Assembly (NCBI GenBank): GCA_021613535.1
Contig: CP075496.1
Span: 4,650,001 to 4,714,000, forward strand
Origin: Adineta vaga
Taxonomy: Eukaryota; Rotifera
Reading direction: 5' to 3'
Length of the DNA: 64,000 nucleotides
In this document: piece after piece, positions 10,647 to 23,353 of the stretch
Position numbering within the stretch: position 1 is the stretch's first letter
Layout: the number at the start of each line of letters is the position of its first letter
Notes under the pieces: generated by a model
Told to the model about the DNA's origin: nothing
The model's input: the letters and a program-made list of their open reading frames with translations, nothing else
The model's database searches: none
Made by a program: the position numbers and the translations under genes

Positions 10647-13367
10647 TTAACGATGAAGTCTGTTGCTATTTGCAACAGAACTTGTTGTTTTTATTAATTT
10701 TTGTTTTTCATTATCTATAACAGTATCAACAAGAATCTTACTCGATTTGTTCGTATTTTTTAACAAATTTGAACAATAACAAATTTCTCGAAATTCTGGT
10801 CTTTTATCAGCAATACAAGCTGATATTTGACCATATTTATTCATTCGGCTTAGACGTTTCTTTTTAATTAGAAATGTTTCATTGACTGGATTATATTCAG
10901 CAGTTAATTCAAATAAAGCATTTCCAGGAATTGTTTGAAATTGTATTTGATAAAAATCCGTTTGATTTAAAATTAAATTCTTTGTTGCATTAGTTACTAT
11001 TGTTTGATTTCGAAAATATGGAACACGTCCATCAAAATCACTTGAGCCATCAAATTTTAATAAACGTTCATTTGCTTCTAATTGACTAGCTTTGTATATT
11101 ACGATATAAACTCAATTGTGCACATTCATTTTTATAATCAGAAACAAATTCATTGAGAAATTTGACGGCTTGTTGTCCAAATCGTTGAATAATCGGTTGA
11201 TTCGTAGATATATTATTCCAATTTAAACATGCACACCAATGTTGTTCGATATCAGCTTGTAGACAAGTTCGATTTTCAGGTATTAATTGAAAGAGACTAT
11301 ATGAACGATTTGTTTTTGATTGATATGGATCAGATGAATGAAATTCAAATAAATGTTCGAATGTTTCATGTAAATCGAATGGTGTTGTTAAACGATGTGA
11401 ATTTAAACGTAAATTGGACATAATATGAGGATATTTTTCTTGAAAAGTTTTTGGCATACGAATCGCTAAGAACGGTAAACGTTCTTCAAGTTTACCTTGA
11501 TAAGTTTTTCTTAATGTAGAAAATCGAGCACCATGATCACTCATCAAAACAAGCATTGTATTATCAAAATAACCACGTTCATGCATCATATTTAAAAATC
11601 CGAGTAATTCATCATCACCATATGGTAAACGATCATTTGTATCATGAGAATATTGTGAATGAAAAAGAAAAGAAAATTTCGGTTGACTTGGATACATATC
11701 AAATAAATCACGTATCCAATTAAGCATGGATTGTAAACGAGTTATGGAACCAAAACAATATGGTTTCGATGTACGCATCGATTCAGCAACAAGATAAAAT
11801 GGACGACCATAATGATCGACGGGTTGTTCACGAAAACCCTTCAAACGCATTTGAAATGTACCAACAGTTTGTAAATCTTCAGCCCATTGTGTTATATAAC
11901 CATTATCTAATTAATACAGAATCGAAGATTGAAATTTTTACCTATTCTAATCAGATTTAATCAGTGAACATCAAGGGAAATCCCATAAGTGCATTAATAT
12001 TAGAGTTACTGAAAAAGTTCTGAAAGAGAATAGCGAGAAAGAACGACGACAAGATGTTTTTTTTCCTCAAAAGAATGAAATCTATACGTGCTCATTTTAT
12101 GTTTCTTCTCATGAAATCTATTGAATTACATACAAGATAAGAAATATATCACACATTTCAGCTACATGCATCAGTCAAGTATAATTTGATTAAATGAAGA
12201 TTTCCGAATAATCACTATTGTAAACAAAATAGGAAGCTCATCGTGAATGAGTACTATGTTAGATCTCGACAGTTATCAAAATGTAATACCTTTAAATTTA
12301 TTCCAAATCCAAGGAAATCGATCAACTGTTTCTGCACCCTCCCGACCACGTCGAGCTTCTGGTAATTCCTGTTCCGTTTGACCAGTTAAAATCGGTAGCA
12401 GAGCTGCTGGTGTACCATCACCCACAATATTATAGCCTAAAAAAAAAGAATTTTGATAGTGCAAAAAACTGATAGTATTTATCTTCTAAAACATACCTTT
12501 GAAAACAATACTACCGAGTTCTTTAATTATATAAGAATAACTTTTTGGTAAGAAACGCATGAATGTCATTCGAGATACAGAATCAAAACCGAACATTAAA
12601 ACATTATATCCAAGATGCGTTTTCACCATTGGATTCCAAATATGTCTAAAAAAAAGAGAGAACATAATGAGCATATGGAATGAAATTACAGAATGATGAT
12701 TCACCTCATATGTAATCCAGCATCAAATGTAATACCTAAATGTATATTTGAATAGAAACTTCCATCACGTGCACGACAATCAGCACGAAAAAAATCAGAG
12801 ACCAGTGGCATTTTATCAACAACAGGAAATAAACGAGCACCTTCCATTGTAGAAAAATCATCTTTTGATCGAAGAATAGGACGATAAGCACAAACAATAG
12901 GTCCATGTTTTTGTAAGGCTTGTTGAGATAATCGAAAAGTGCCTAGATATTAAATATTAATCAGTGACATATTTTAAAGATAGTTTTTTTTTCTCAAACA
13001 AACCATTTTCTACATAGACCCAATTCGTGGATTTCTCACAGTCCGGTTGTGATTGTTGAACTGGAGTGAGATATTTCCAAATTTCAGGATTATCAATCAT
13101 TAATTTTGGATATCGACAAGCAAGATGTGTTGTATTGAAAAAATCTTCATGTAATAATTGTATATTTTCACTTGATTTTATTCGTGCATCATCAAGATCT
13201 CTTTTATCAATAAGAAATCTTTGATATTGTTCATTTCTTTGATTGGAAAAGATTTTAAAATAAAAATTATATGAAAGTATCGCTGATGAACATGTAATAA
13301 ATAGTAATAGTAAGTAAAAAAATACACGACTGAAACAATAACGTAGACATCGACGACGTAATTGCAT
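10647..13367 (-). CDS. DUF229 family sulfatase-like type II membrane protein, frame break near 3' end
   Basis: Exons 13004-13367, 12705-12942, 12497-12645, 12290-12436 and 10647-11906. The N-terminus has a basic stretch and a signal anchor (FFYLLLLFITCSSAILSYNF). The alkaline-phosphatase-fold core shows FGFDSVSRMTFMRFLPKSY, VGDGTPAALLPILTGQTE, a metal-binding-type LMSDHGARF and SHRLTTPFDLHETF. This matches the nematode/arthropod DUF229 family; the reaction is unknown. In the last exon the frame meets a TAG at 11086-11088 after CAQLSLYRNIQS. The protein-like reading resumes one base out of register (ASQLEANERLLKFDGSSDF) and stays open to 10647. Either there is an indel, a pseudogene change or a tiny intron (11078-11102). 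Intron 4 is 383 nt; the others are about 60. Confidence 0.8.
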
Positions 13368-15800
13368 TGTGTATAAGATGTTTGTTTATTTTTAATTTAT
13401 ACAGTAAAACGAGAATTATGACTTTGTTTTCTACGACGATATTTCCAATAATATTCGATTACAATGTTCATTAGATTTGTTTACGAACGTTGTCTTGTAT
13501 TCATAAAAGAACTACAAGAAAAGATATATGAATAGATAGAAGAAAGAGAAGATTTGAATCCTTGATGCAAAAAATGAAACAAAAAGTATTAAGGAATTTT
13601 CTCTAAAGGGACATTAATTATTTCCACTCGTTGCATTCATAAATAATCTAACTGATTTTTTATTCTTCAATGAATTATTTACATATTCGATAAGATATTT
13701 GCAAAATTTTCACGGAAATCTTTATCTTATATCAGTTATTCACATTTGAGACGTGCTTCTTTAGACAATGTTTTATTGAATATACTACTCAATCATGTAT
13801 ACTTACCGGTATGAGAGGAGAAGAAGAAGAAAAAAAGCATATCGTCTCTGACAATATGCATGTCAATATGTCGTACATATCAAAAAGATCTTATTTTCAT
13901 CCATAGAAATGACAACTTCTTCGAGATTAATATTAAACTAATGAATAGATCCCCTCGAGTGTGCTCACAAAGATTTCCTATTCGAGATTTATTTAATTAA
14001 TACTTTTGTTAAATTTTATTTAAAGGTGTTAGAAAAGGAAGTAGAAAAAAAAGATTATTTCTTTATAGATATCTATCATAACATATAAACAAATCTATGA
14101 CAACTTACCCAAAATGTCTAGTAATAATTGTCTAAGTGTTTCGTTCTGTTTTCTTTTTTTTTCTCCTAATAATTATATTGCGCTTTTGTTGATAGTAGAG
14201 TTCACCAAGCAAAAGAAGAAGTACCAATGTGGAACGTTCTGATAAACAAAAAATATTGTCGACCGGTTACAACCGACATTGATGCATCTCCTACTATAGA
14301 GAGAGACGACGGCGAAGTAATACAAGCAGATAAAATAGTCTCCCTTCATCATCATTCAACATACGCATCTTTCATAGCACTATGGTTCTATTGATGCATA
14401 TGTGTGTATGTCTTTTCCTTTAGTCGCGTAACGGCGGTACCAATTACGTCGGTTTTTCTATTCCGTTCTGTTTTTATTCTCCTTTGCTTCTTATCCGATG
14501 AATTTTATAGTCGTCTTTGTCGGTCGTCGTCTTATTTCTCCTCCTTTTTTCTTCTTTTTTTCTCGCGATTTTTCTTTTTTAGGAAAGTCCCATGTTGATG
14601 TTGGCCATATTGCATAGACCAGTTTTCTATCATTCTTGCTAATATTCATTCATTGTTCTTTTATACTAGACTTCATTGTCATGAATCGTCTGTGTGTGTC
14701 TGTCAACTATACAGTGAAGAAAAATGAGAAACTAAAAAAAGCCCGAATGTGACATGCTTAAGTTTGCTAAAGCACGATTTTCAGTTTTGCGTGCTCTAGA
14801 AGAAACAGATATATATATATGGTTATTAATGATATTTTTAATCATGTGTGCATGTGAATGACGCTTGTGAAGTGCAATGATGACGAATGAACAGAAAATA
14901 ATATATGAAGGACGTGTGATTGTAAGCATAGGAGATTAGTCATTCCGTTCCATTAGTCTTTGCTTGTGAAATGGTTGAATAAAAATTACACTCGGTTGAT
15001 TTGTCTTTCTATGCGTGAACGTCACTAGATTTCCGGTTGGTTTATCGACATTCGAATACATTAGAAATAAAACAGAGACATCTTCAAGAACAGCAGTCAA
15101 AGGAAAGATGAGCTGTTTCTTTTCTTTCTTTTTCATCATCATCGCCATGTATCATGCAGAAAACACTTCCGAGAGTTCCTCCTATGCCACTTAATTCCAA
15201 GTGAAACGATGATTCTTGATCTATTTTATGTGCTTTCTTTTATTGAAATGAACTAGCGTTTTTATTAATCCAAGAAAGAATCTGATTTCTGCTGATATTA
15301 ATAGTAAATGACTAAGACTAATTCGAAAATCTAATTCTGTTTACGAATTAATTATTCATATATATGGACAATTTTAGTATTACCGATAATATTTTTTGGT
15401 CACAAATAGTCAGTATAGAAGATATGTGCATTATCAACTTTTTTTCATTCCGACGTATACGATTATCAACAAATCAAAATAATTACAACACTTTCTTGAC
15501 GCTGAATTACTAATGATCATAAAACATCAACTAATGTGCTGCGAAGCTGAAACTGGAAGATCAGAAAAAAAATCAATTAACTAGTCTTTTTTTTTATACA
15601 TTAATCAACAAATAAATGATTAAAATATAGTGAAGAAGGTTAACAGTTTTGTCCATGAATTATATGGCATGCATGCTGTTATGTGTTATTACTCGAACAA
15701 AGAAAAGATATATCTAATAATAATGAATGTAATATGTGATATCATGTGCTAGACGAGAGAAAAAGAAGAAAATAAAAGACAAACGAAACGAAAAGAAAGA
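13368..15800. other. Gene-poor region, no gene seen
   Basis: Only short ORFs without domain signals or exon chains are present on either strand. The sequence is AT-rich with T-rich tracts (for example around 14530-14580). No RNA gene is recognised. Confidence 0.6.
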
Positions 15801-16079
15801 TATAGATGCATGTCGAGGGTGAGCCCATAATATAATGGATGATATAAGTGAATTGACCGCACGTTCGATTTACAAACAAAATATGTTTATCATTATTTTG
15901 CTTTTATTATCGTTCGATTTTCTTGTAATATATTTCATTTCGAAAAACTTGCTTATCCGTTATCTATATCGTACATATTGATTCATATTGAATTAATACT
16001 TCATTTTCTAATACACCATCAGTTTGAACACAATATCAACTGAACATCTCATTACATCATCTTCATATAAAATAGATCG

Positions 16080-16390
16080 ACAATATTCTATCGGATTCCT
16101 GGTAATGGAATCACTTCGGATTCTGTCGGTTGCTGATTCGATCGGATCCAACATAGGATACTATAGTTTCCAAAAAACGGATTTCGACGGATCCTACAGG
16201 TGCCCATAAGACCACAATAAAGTATAGCTAAAAAGAACGCTCAGAAAATTTGCAGCTTCCGACGGAAATTCTACTGAAGGAATCCAATACAGATCCGTCA
16301 CCAGGAATCCGGTAGGATTTTGTCGGAACGTTGGATCCTATCGGATCCAATATCAGATTTCAGTTGATCCAGCAACAGAGTACTGAAAAT
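16080..16390. repeat. Field of TCGGAT(T/C)C-like motifs with imperfect inverted symmetry
   Basis: Variants of TCGGATCC/TCGGATTC occur many times in about 300 bp on both strands. The left block (16085-16205) contains CGGATTCCTGGTAATGGA. The reverse complement of the right block (16260-16385) contains CGGATTCCTGGTGACGGA. This gives an imperfect inverted arrangement around about 16235. No coding capacity is credible. It could be a decayed short inverted-repeat element. Confidence 0.55.
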
Positions 16391-16774
16391 GCCATGCTCA
16401 AGCTGTTAAAAATCAATGAGTATGTATTTATTAGAATACTATCCATGAATGACTAATACATTATTTTCATCTATCTATATTTAGACAATACAATCAACAT
16501 CTTGTTAAACAAAGAAGAAAATCCAGTTTCTAAATTTATCTCTTGGATATTATTCTTGTAATTAACTTTATCAGTTGAGAATGTCGTCGAAATATATTTC
16601 TTCTTGTGAACTAAGTGAAAAAGATTCAATCTCTCTGAATAATCGGACAATATATTTACTTCTACTATGTTCCATAGTTCAAATATAGTTCACGTGATGA
16701 ACTACAAGTAATTGGTAAATTTAAAACATTATTCATAACTCAACTTACTAGTCTTTTCTTAATAAGATGGTCGA

Positions 16775-16845
16775 AAATCAGCCGCTGCCGCACCGCTGAG
16801 GTTTCGAAAAAATTTGTACCGCGCCGCGCCGCTGCCGCGATGGTA
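16775..16845. repeat. GC-rich module A in AT-rich DNA
   Basis: Two GC-rich arms (GCCGCTGCCGCACCGC and CCGCGCCGCGCCGCTGCCGC) are separated by an A/T spacer containing GAAAAAATTT. The composition is sharply different from its surroundings. A related module lies at 17395-17458. Confidence 0.6.
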
Positions 16846-17129
16846 TTAATAATGTGATTTTTGGAACGTATTTGCCTTGGCAAGCAGACTTTACGTATCT
16901 TATTTCTTTTACTAGATGCATTAGGTGAGAAAAAGATCAATATACTTTATATTTAATTAATAAATTAATACAAACATGTTGTTTAGTTCGAAAATAATTC
17001 GATCAATCAGTCTTTTGTAGAGATTCTAAGCGAAGTATGTTATGTGTTACTTTTGTAAAAACAAATTGCCTTTTCAACAATCGAGCGAAATATTAATATG
17101 AGTTATTGCACAGCTGATTATATGAAACA

Positions 17130-17170
17130 TTGATATTTATATATATGTATATATATATATATATATATGA
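17130..17170. repeat. (AT)n microsatellite
   Basis: Alternating AT run with one G interruption. Confidence 0.85.
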
Positions 17171-17394
17171 ATTGTAATATGATAATTCACATATCTTAGT
17201 TTGTTATTGATTCATATGCAGAGAATAACTCGAATGAATAGCACGAAATGTATGTTTTTATTCAGGCTTTTTAATACCAAGTGTTACAGAAATGTACTAA
17301 TGGAAAACAAATTTCTGTTTAACTTCATTACAGCAAAATTAAAATCTCCAAAACTATCGAGTTCTTTTAATAAAAATAAGGTTTTTCAACAGTT

Positions 17395-17458
17395 CAGCCA
17401 CTGCCGCGCCGCGCCGATCGATGAAAAAAATTGCCGCGGCAGCGGCAGCGCCGCCATA
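17395..17458. repeat. GC-rich module B, potential hairpin
   Basis: Arms CTGCCGCGCCGCGCCG and CCGCGGCAGCGGCAGCGCC flank a spacer with GAAAAAAATTG. The second arm read in reverse complement resembles the first, so a GC-rich hairpin with an A-rich loop could form. It is related to module A. Confidence 0.6.
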
Positions 17459-17756
17459 GACATCTCTGATGCATATAATACATCCACATTATTAAGCTTT
17501 TTTAAAATGCATAATAACATTTCATCGCATAGATCAACGGTATTAAAAGTTGAATTGCACATGTTGAATACAGTCGCTTATAATAATATGAAATAGACCG
17601 ATAACGATAATGAACCTGACTTAGATGTGAATTAATGAACATCATTGGTCAATTCTGTTTTATTTTTTATAGTGTGTTTGAGGCCTATAGAATGTTGTTG
17701 TAAATTAGTACTTTTCTCGGTGATGGATCTGTCAAAATTGATGAATGATATGTGAA

Positions 17757-18310
17757 ATCGATCAAGGTCTATCTGGAACCGTCGATGTTAGTTTCGGAAG
17801 CGGAGCGGAAGCAGATTTCCGAGTAAAATACAAAGTTCCGGTACTTTTTGGCCGGTTTTTGAAAGTAATTTCGGATTTTCGGAGGTTTCCAAAGGATTTT
17901 TTGGGAAAATAATGTGTGCAATCGATAGAGCAGATAGAGATCTATCTGGAATCATTAAGAACAGAGTTGGAACCGGTCGTTGACCGAATCCCAGAAGGTT
18001 ATACGAAAATTCTTGCAGTTTTAGGCAGTTTTGCAGATTTTTGGGGTTCGGGAAGAGATATCGAGAAAAATACTGTATGCAATCGATAGAGCTTGCTAAG
18101 ATCTACCTGGAACCAGTCAGAGGAGATGGAACCAGTTGTTGCCGAATTCCAAAAGGATTTATGCAAGCATTGATAGCATTTTTAGCGTTTTTACCAGTAT
18201 TTTGGGGTTTGCAAGGGAGTATGGAAAAAATATTTTTTGGAATTGATAGAGCTCGTCGAGATCTACTTGGAACCAGCCGTTGGACGAATCCCGGACGAAA
18301 AAACTCGAAT
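17757..18310. repeat. Diverged tandem repeat, period about 161 bp, about 3.4 copies
   Basis: Landmarks ATCGAT(A/C)(A/G)AG recur at 17757, 17921, 18082 and 18242 (spacings 164, 161 and 160). Each is followed by AGATCTA-CTGGAACC-like sequence. Copies 2 and 3 then have CGAATCCC/CCGAATTCC, a (T)n-rich TTTTGGGG segment and GAAAAAATA. Copies are clearly diverged. A 95-codon ORF spans it by chance. Confidence 0.8.
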
Positions 18311-18854
18311 ATCCTTCATTTAAATTAAACTAATACTTTTACTAATCGGATCATCCGTATTGAAATAGTCGCGACTCTACCCAAACCTATTTGTAATGTT
18401 ATTACCAAATCTGTATTCATGTTTTCATCGATAAAAGAAAAAAATAAAAATTCTAATAATATTCAATTTATCATATAAATCTCTTGACATATTTTGAATA
18501 CAATTATTCTTTTTTTCTTTGGATACGCCCTCAGTAGTTTCTATGCATGATTTTAATATACGTATGCGTTCTAATATTTATCGCTGTCATATTGAAAAAT
18601 CATGCCTATAAATGACGATGTCTACAAGACACAATTCCATTCATTTTCTTCATAATTATACCATTAGGTGTGTTATTCACTGACGAAGTAATCGATAACC
18701 TATGGAGAAAAAAGAATCTAAGGATTGTTATTTGATCGATTCCTACATAATTATAAATAATGAAAAAAAGGAAGTGTTTGACTAAGAGTCTTGCTTATAT
18801 ATATATATATGATATACGAAAAACATTAAAGATTCAGTAGTTTCAATTCTAAAA

Positions 18855-19464
18855 ATGATGAAATTATCACGATATATCTTTCTCATATTTAACGGTAGGC
18901 TCATTGATTTGAATATTCACTTCATCTATAAAACAATTACGTTTTTTCATAGTTATTCAACTGATCAGTCAGTTCTATATCAATGCTCAGTCAACACAAC
19001 AAATCTTAAATATAACTTTGATATCTTCCACAGCACAATCTTCAACAAATAACATGAATCAAACAATTTCACCTTCATTGACAACTGCACCTTTAACAAG
19101 TATTCGTAATAATATGAATCTTTCAACATCAACTGTCTCTAATATGAATGCATCATTGTCATCTATGATAATCATTACTAGAATTATACCTTCATCAAAC
19201 GTTACTAATATAATGTCCACATTAACAAATACGGGACAAACTGCTAGTTATACTAGCCAATCATCTCCTGCAAGATTTGATACAACTAGATCATCATCTA
19301 GTATTTCTACAAATAGTCCCAGACCAACATCAGTTGGTATGAATACAGTTACATCTCAACAAATGAAAACTACTTCACTTCGTAATTGTGCCACTAAATA
19401 TGAACAACATATAATATTATGCATTCTTGTTCATTTTCTTTTATTCATTTTTCCCTTTCATTAA
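18855..19464 (+). CDS. Ser/Thr-rich, mucin-like surface protein, possibly GPI-anchored
   Basis: Exon 1 (18855-18894) and exon 2 (18953-19464) are joined by a 58-nt intron in phase 1, giving 183 aa. The N-terminus MMKLSRYIFLIFNVIQLISQ is signal-peptide-like and is followed by NAQSTQQ. The body is dominated by Ser, Thr, Asn and Met (NQTISPSLTTAPLTS). A single Cys (RNCATKY) precedes a hydrophobic C-terminus (IILCILVHFLLFIFPF). That layout fits an O-glycosylated protein with a GPI signal or a C-terminal membrane anchor. There is no known family. It lies about 0.4 kb from the 3' end of the CBM14/EGF gene, convergent with it. Confidence 0.65.
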
Positions 19465-19843
19465 GTTTCTGTACAAGTATATTTAAAAAATACTTCATAC
19501 GGTAAAAGAATGACATAAAAATAATTATATAAATATAGAGCCAAAAACAACCAAAAAAAAAGAAGAAGAAGAAGAGAAAAAAATAGAGAATAGTAATAGA
19601 TGAGCAAAATAAACATATCTAAACGAACTCTACCTACTACGTATAAATATGTCCTGATTATTATATAAAAAGATTCAAAACAATAAGATTTGGTATTCTA
19701 GGATAGACATACGAGTAAAAAATGAAGAAAAAAAACTAGATCAGAAACTTGTGTAATGATGGGTGAGATCAATGTTTTTGAAAGTTTCTAATTAGAAAAG
19801 AAAGAATAAGAATGTCATAGAATTATACAAATGACGTGAATAC

Positions 19844-22649
19844 TTACAATACACGACATTTCGGTATGCTGCCTTCGTAAACACAAGTTGTACCTGCTCG
19901 ACAATTTAATGGACACCATTGATGATTACTTGGCATTATCACTTGTTCACAAAGTACACCAGTCATACCATTTTTACAGATGCATTTGTGACCATCTTTT
20001 GTGGATATACATTGACCGTTTTGACCACAAGGATTTGGATTGCATGTACGAGGTCGATTAACTAAATTATTTTAAAAGATATATATATTTCATCTGGACA
20101 GAAACACAAAAAAATTATTTATTTACTTAATTCACAACGTTCACCAAAATATGGTTTGGGACATGTACATTGAGGTCCATTCTCGTTCATGTAACATTCG
20201 CCACCATTTAAACATGTAATATTTGCACAAGGTGCATTACTTAAAGCTCGTTTTCGTGCTAAATTGTACATAAGAATAATGATAAGAAGAAGAAAGTCGA
20301 TTGAAATAAATTACTTACTATACTGACAATAGTAACCAGTAAATGCTGGTTGACAATAACATTGAGCATTATTTTGAACGACAGCACAGCCACCATTATT
20401 TTGACATGGATTCGGAAGACCTAAGTGAAAATTATTGACTCAAATGATTAACTATCGAACTATATTTTTAAATACGAACATGGATTAGCTGCAGCAGGTG
20501 CGGGTGTTGGACATGGACAAAGAATACAGGCACAATTTGATTGAGGAGCTTGTGTAGCTATACGCAGTTCACAATTACTACCCGAATTTGGATAAGTACA
20601 TTGACAAATATAAGCATTTGTTGTTGCAACACAAGTGCCACCACTGTAACTAAAGGATTTATTAGAAAGTAAAGATAATGCAAGTGTTTTCTTAAACAAT
20701 AATATTACCATGGATTGGGTTGACAATAGTTACGAATTTCACAACAACGACCATAATAACTTGATGTACATGAACAAATAAATGCTAATGAAAAACAAAT
20801 ATAGAAATATCATCATGTCAAAACAATCCTTTTGATTGAATTACCCGTAGCACTGGTTGGTGAACAAGTACCACCATTTTGACATGGATTTGAACTACAT
20901 GGATTAGGTGCTGCAGTAGTTACGAGTAAGAGTTCACAACAACGTCCAGTATATTGTGGTGGACATTGACATTGAAAACTATTCATATATGGTAAACATA
21001 TACCACCATATAAACATGGATTTGGATCACATAAACGTTGTTCACATCGAACACCAAGATAACCACTTGGACAAATGCATCGATAGGTACGAATATCAAC
21101 TATTTGACATGTTCCACTATTTTCACATGGATTATTATAACAAGGATTTGATGCTGCTAAAGTTAATTCACAACATGTACCACCGTAACCTAGTCGACAT
21201 GCGCAAGCAAAACCAGTCTGATTAATATAACAGCTTCCACCATTTTGACTAGATGAGACAAATATATGAACTAATTTTTCAAAATAATCAAATGGATTGT
21301 CTTACCAAGGATTTGGTTGACAAAGATTTCGTATTGCAAGAGCTTAATTATTCGAAAAAATAAGGTATCAATAAAATTGTCTAGTTTGTACTATTAATAC
21401 CTGAGTTTTGACAACTGCTTCCACTATAACCACCAATACATTGACATTGATAACCACTTGTTGTTTGTAGACATTGACCTGCATTTTGGCAAGGATTAGT
21501 TATACATCCAGTAGTTGTTACACCAGCTTAATACGATAAAGGAAATAATGTTAAAATAGTAGCTATCTTAATATGTTACCTGATGCTTCACATATGATGC
21601 CTGTAACACCTGCTGGACAAACGCACCGAAAACCACCACTAGCAGTTAGACTTACACATGTACCGCCATTTAAACAAGGGTTCGTTGAACATGTTGTGTT
21701 ACCAGTAGGCGTAGTACCATTATTGCCTGTTGCACTGATTATTATAGAAAATGAAACGAATCATTATTCATTTTAAATTATTCAATTTTTCCTACTATCT
21801 GGATAATCACATAACTCTCCAGTCCATCCAGGTGTACACACACATTCAAAGACTATGTTAAGTGTTCCTTGAGCCGGTACACAGATACCTCCATTTGCAC
21901 AAATGTTACTATCACACACATTTCGTGTACTAATTGCATATTCTATTTAATAAAACAGAACATTAAACTAGTGTTTTGTTCTTCCTCGATATCTTACGCG
22001 CAACTTGACAACGAACACCGATAAAACCAGATGGACAACGGCAAGTAATTCTTTGACCAACAAGTACACAAGTACCTTGATTGTAACAGAAGGATGAACA
22101 GCCAAATTGTCTCGGTGTACCAAAAATATCATCATTTGACGAAAGAGATTTTTGCATCGGTGCTTCCAATGCATTTAGATCAGCTTCAATAGTTGGATAA
22201 TCATCCTGCTCATTTGGATTAGTATTTGAACTAATTGTTACTTCTATGAAAAATAGGAAAAATATATATGATTTTTCACAATAACCAAGAAAATTCTTTC
22301 TCATAAATGAAACTTACCAACGCGATTCTTTGAATCATTACAATTATCAACTAATTCTTTTGATACACATGTTTGTAATTCAGGAACATAAGCAGCACCA
22401 GATGCACATGTAAATAAAACTCTTAGATTATGAAAACAACGTATAAATCGTTGGCAATTTGATAGATCGCCAGAAAAATCACGACATAGGTCTCCTTTTT
22501 AAAAAATTAACAAAGAAAGAATATATTTTCATTTAATTCTATTAAAAATAGAAATCATTTCACTAACTTTGTAATGCTTGATCAGCATTAGCAATTCCTA
22601 TTACCAGACAAGCCAGTATAATTAAAAGTCGACTAGATTCGACTTTCAT
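19844..22649 (-). CDS. Secreted protein with a chitin-binding (CBM14) module and twelve EGF repeats
   Basis: Thirteen exons: 22568-22649, 22318-22494, 21998-22243, 21796-21942, 21580-21726, 21401-21526, 21306-21342, 20845-21248, 20709-20784, 20480-20649, 20319-20420, 20127-20258, 19844-20061. They sum to 2064 nt, or 687 aa, with no stop. The signal peptide is MKVESSRLLIILACLVIGIANA. A CBM14/peritrophin-like six-Cys module follows (CRDFSGDLSNCQRFIRC, CVSKELVDNC). Twelve EGF modules come next, most with the signature NPCxNGGTC. A final Cys cluster (WCPLNCRAGTTC...PKC) ends the protein. There is no membrane segment. The role is probably structural, binding chitin or another polysaccharide outside the cell; that is inference from the modules. 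Confidence 0.88.
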
Positions 22650-23353
22650 TCTTTCTTCTATCAGTAATCTTTTCTATCTGGATAATTTATCAAACAATAT
22701 CACGACTGACTATGTTGTGACGGTTATCAATCGTTAAATTCGACTAATAATGAGACGATAGAACTTTTGTGAGGATTGTGTTCACTATTTAAATTCATCC
22801 CCCGCGAGAATGTAGGTAGATCGACATTTCAATGTACGCTCTTTGTCTTCCCTTTTTTCTACGTTCACGACAAATGTCGCGTTGTTTTAAACACCCTTCA
22901 ACATTAAACCATCATCGATATTCTTTCCTTCCTCATTGTTCATGTACATTTCGTTGTTTTATAAACAAGCACATGAGTAATCTACTAACAAAATCAATGC
23001 TCTTATCAATGTCAATCGGCACGAATCACAAGGTTTGTATGGTAGTTGATATTCAAAAAAGAATGATGAAATGTTTTGTTTTTAATTGTTTTCTTCACCT
23101 TGAATGCGTCTTTATATACCAGACAGATTTATTTGTTATAATCTCTTTGCACATTGCTGAAATTTAAATCTGTATCCTTCTTTTGTCTATCACCTAGTTC
23201 ATGGTCAATCCACTTTCAATCTTTTCTATGGTTTTTTTTATTTCTTCCAAATACCAACAGATTCTGTTTGCATACATGAAAAGGTCATAACAACGATGAT
23301 TTAAACAAAAGAAAAAAAAAACGGATATATTGTATGAAAACTAGATATTATTA
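22650..23353. other. Intergenic, no convincing gene
   Basis: Contains the promoter of the CBM14/EGF gene. A 111-codon plus-strand ORF at 22832-23167 shows no domain or neighbouring exon and is treated as chance. Confidence 0.55.

Noticed and set aside
18041-18328. 95-codon ORF on the plus strand
   Set aside because: Lies within the 161-bp tandem repeat; copies are out of register and show no protein-like conservation.
13368-18854. Search for transposon genes in the gene desert
   Set aside because: No reverse transcriptase, integrase or transposase motif could be read in any frame.
22832-23167. 111-codon plus-strand ORF
   Set aside because: No domain, no flanking exon signals; sits in the promoter region of the CBM14/EGF gene.
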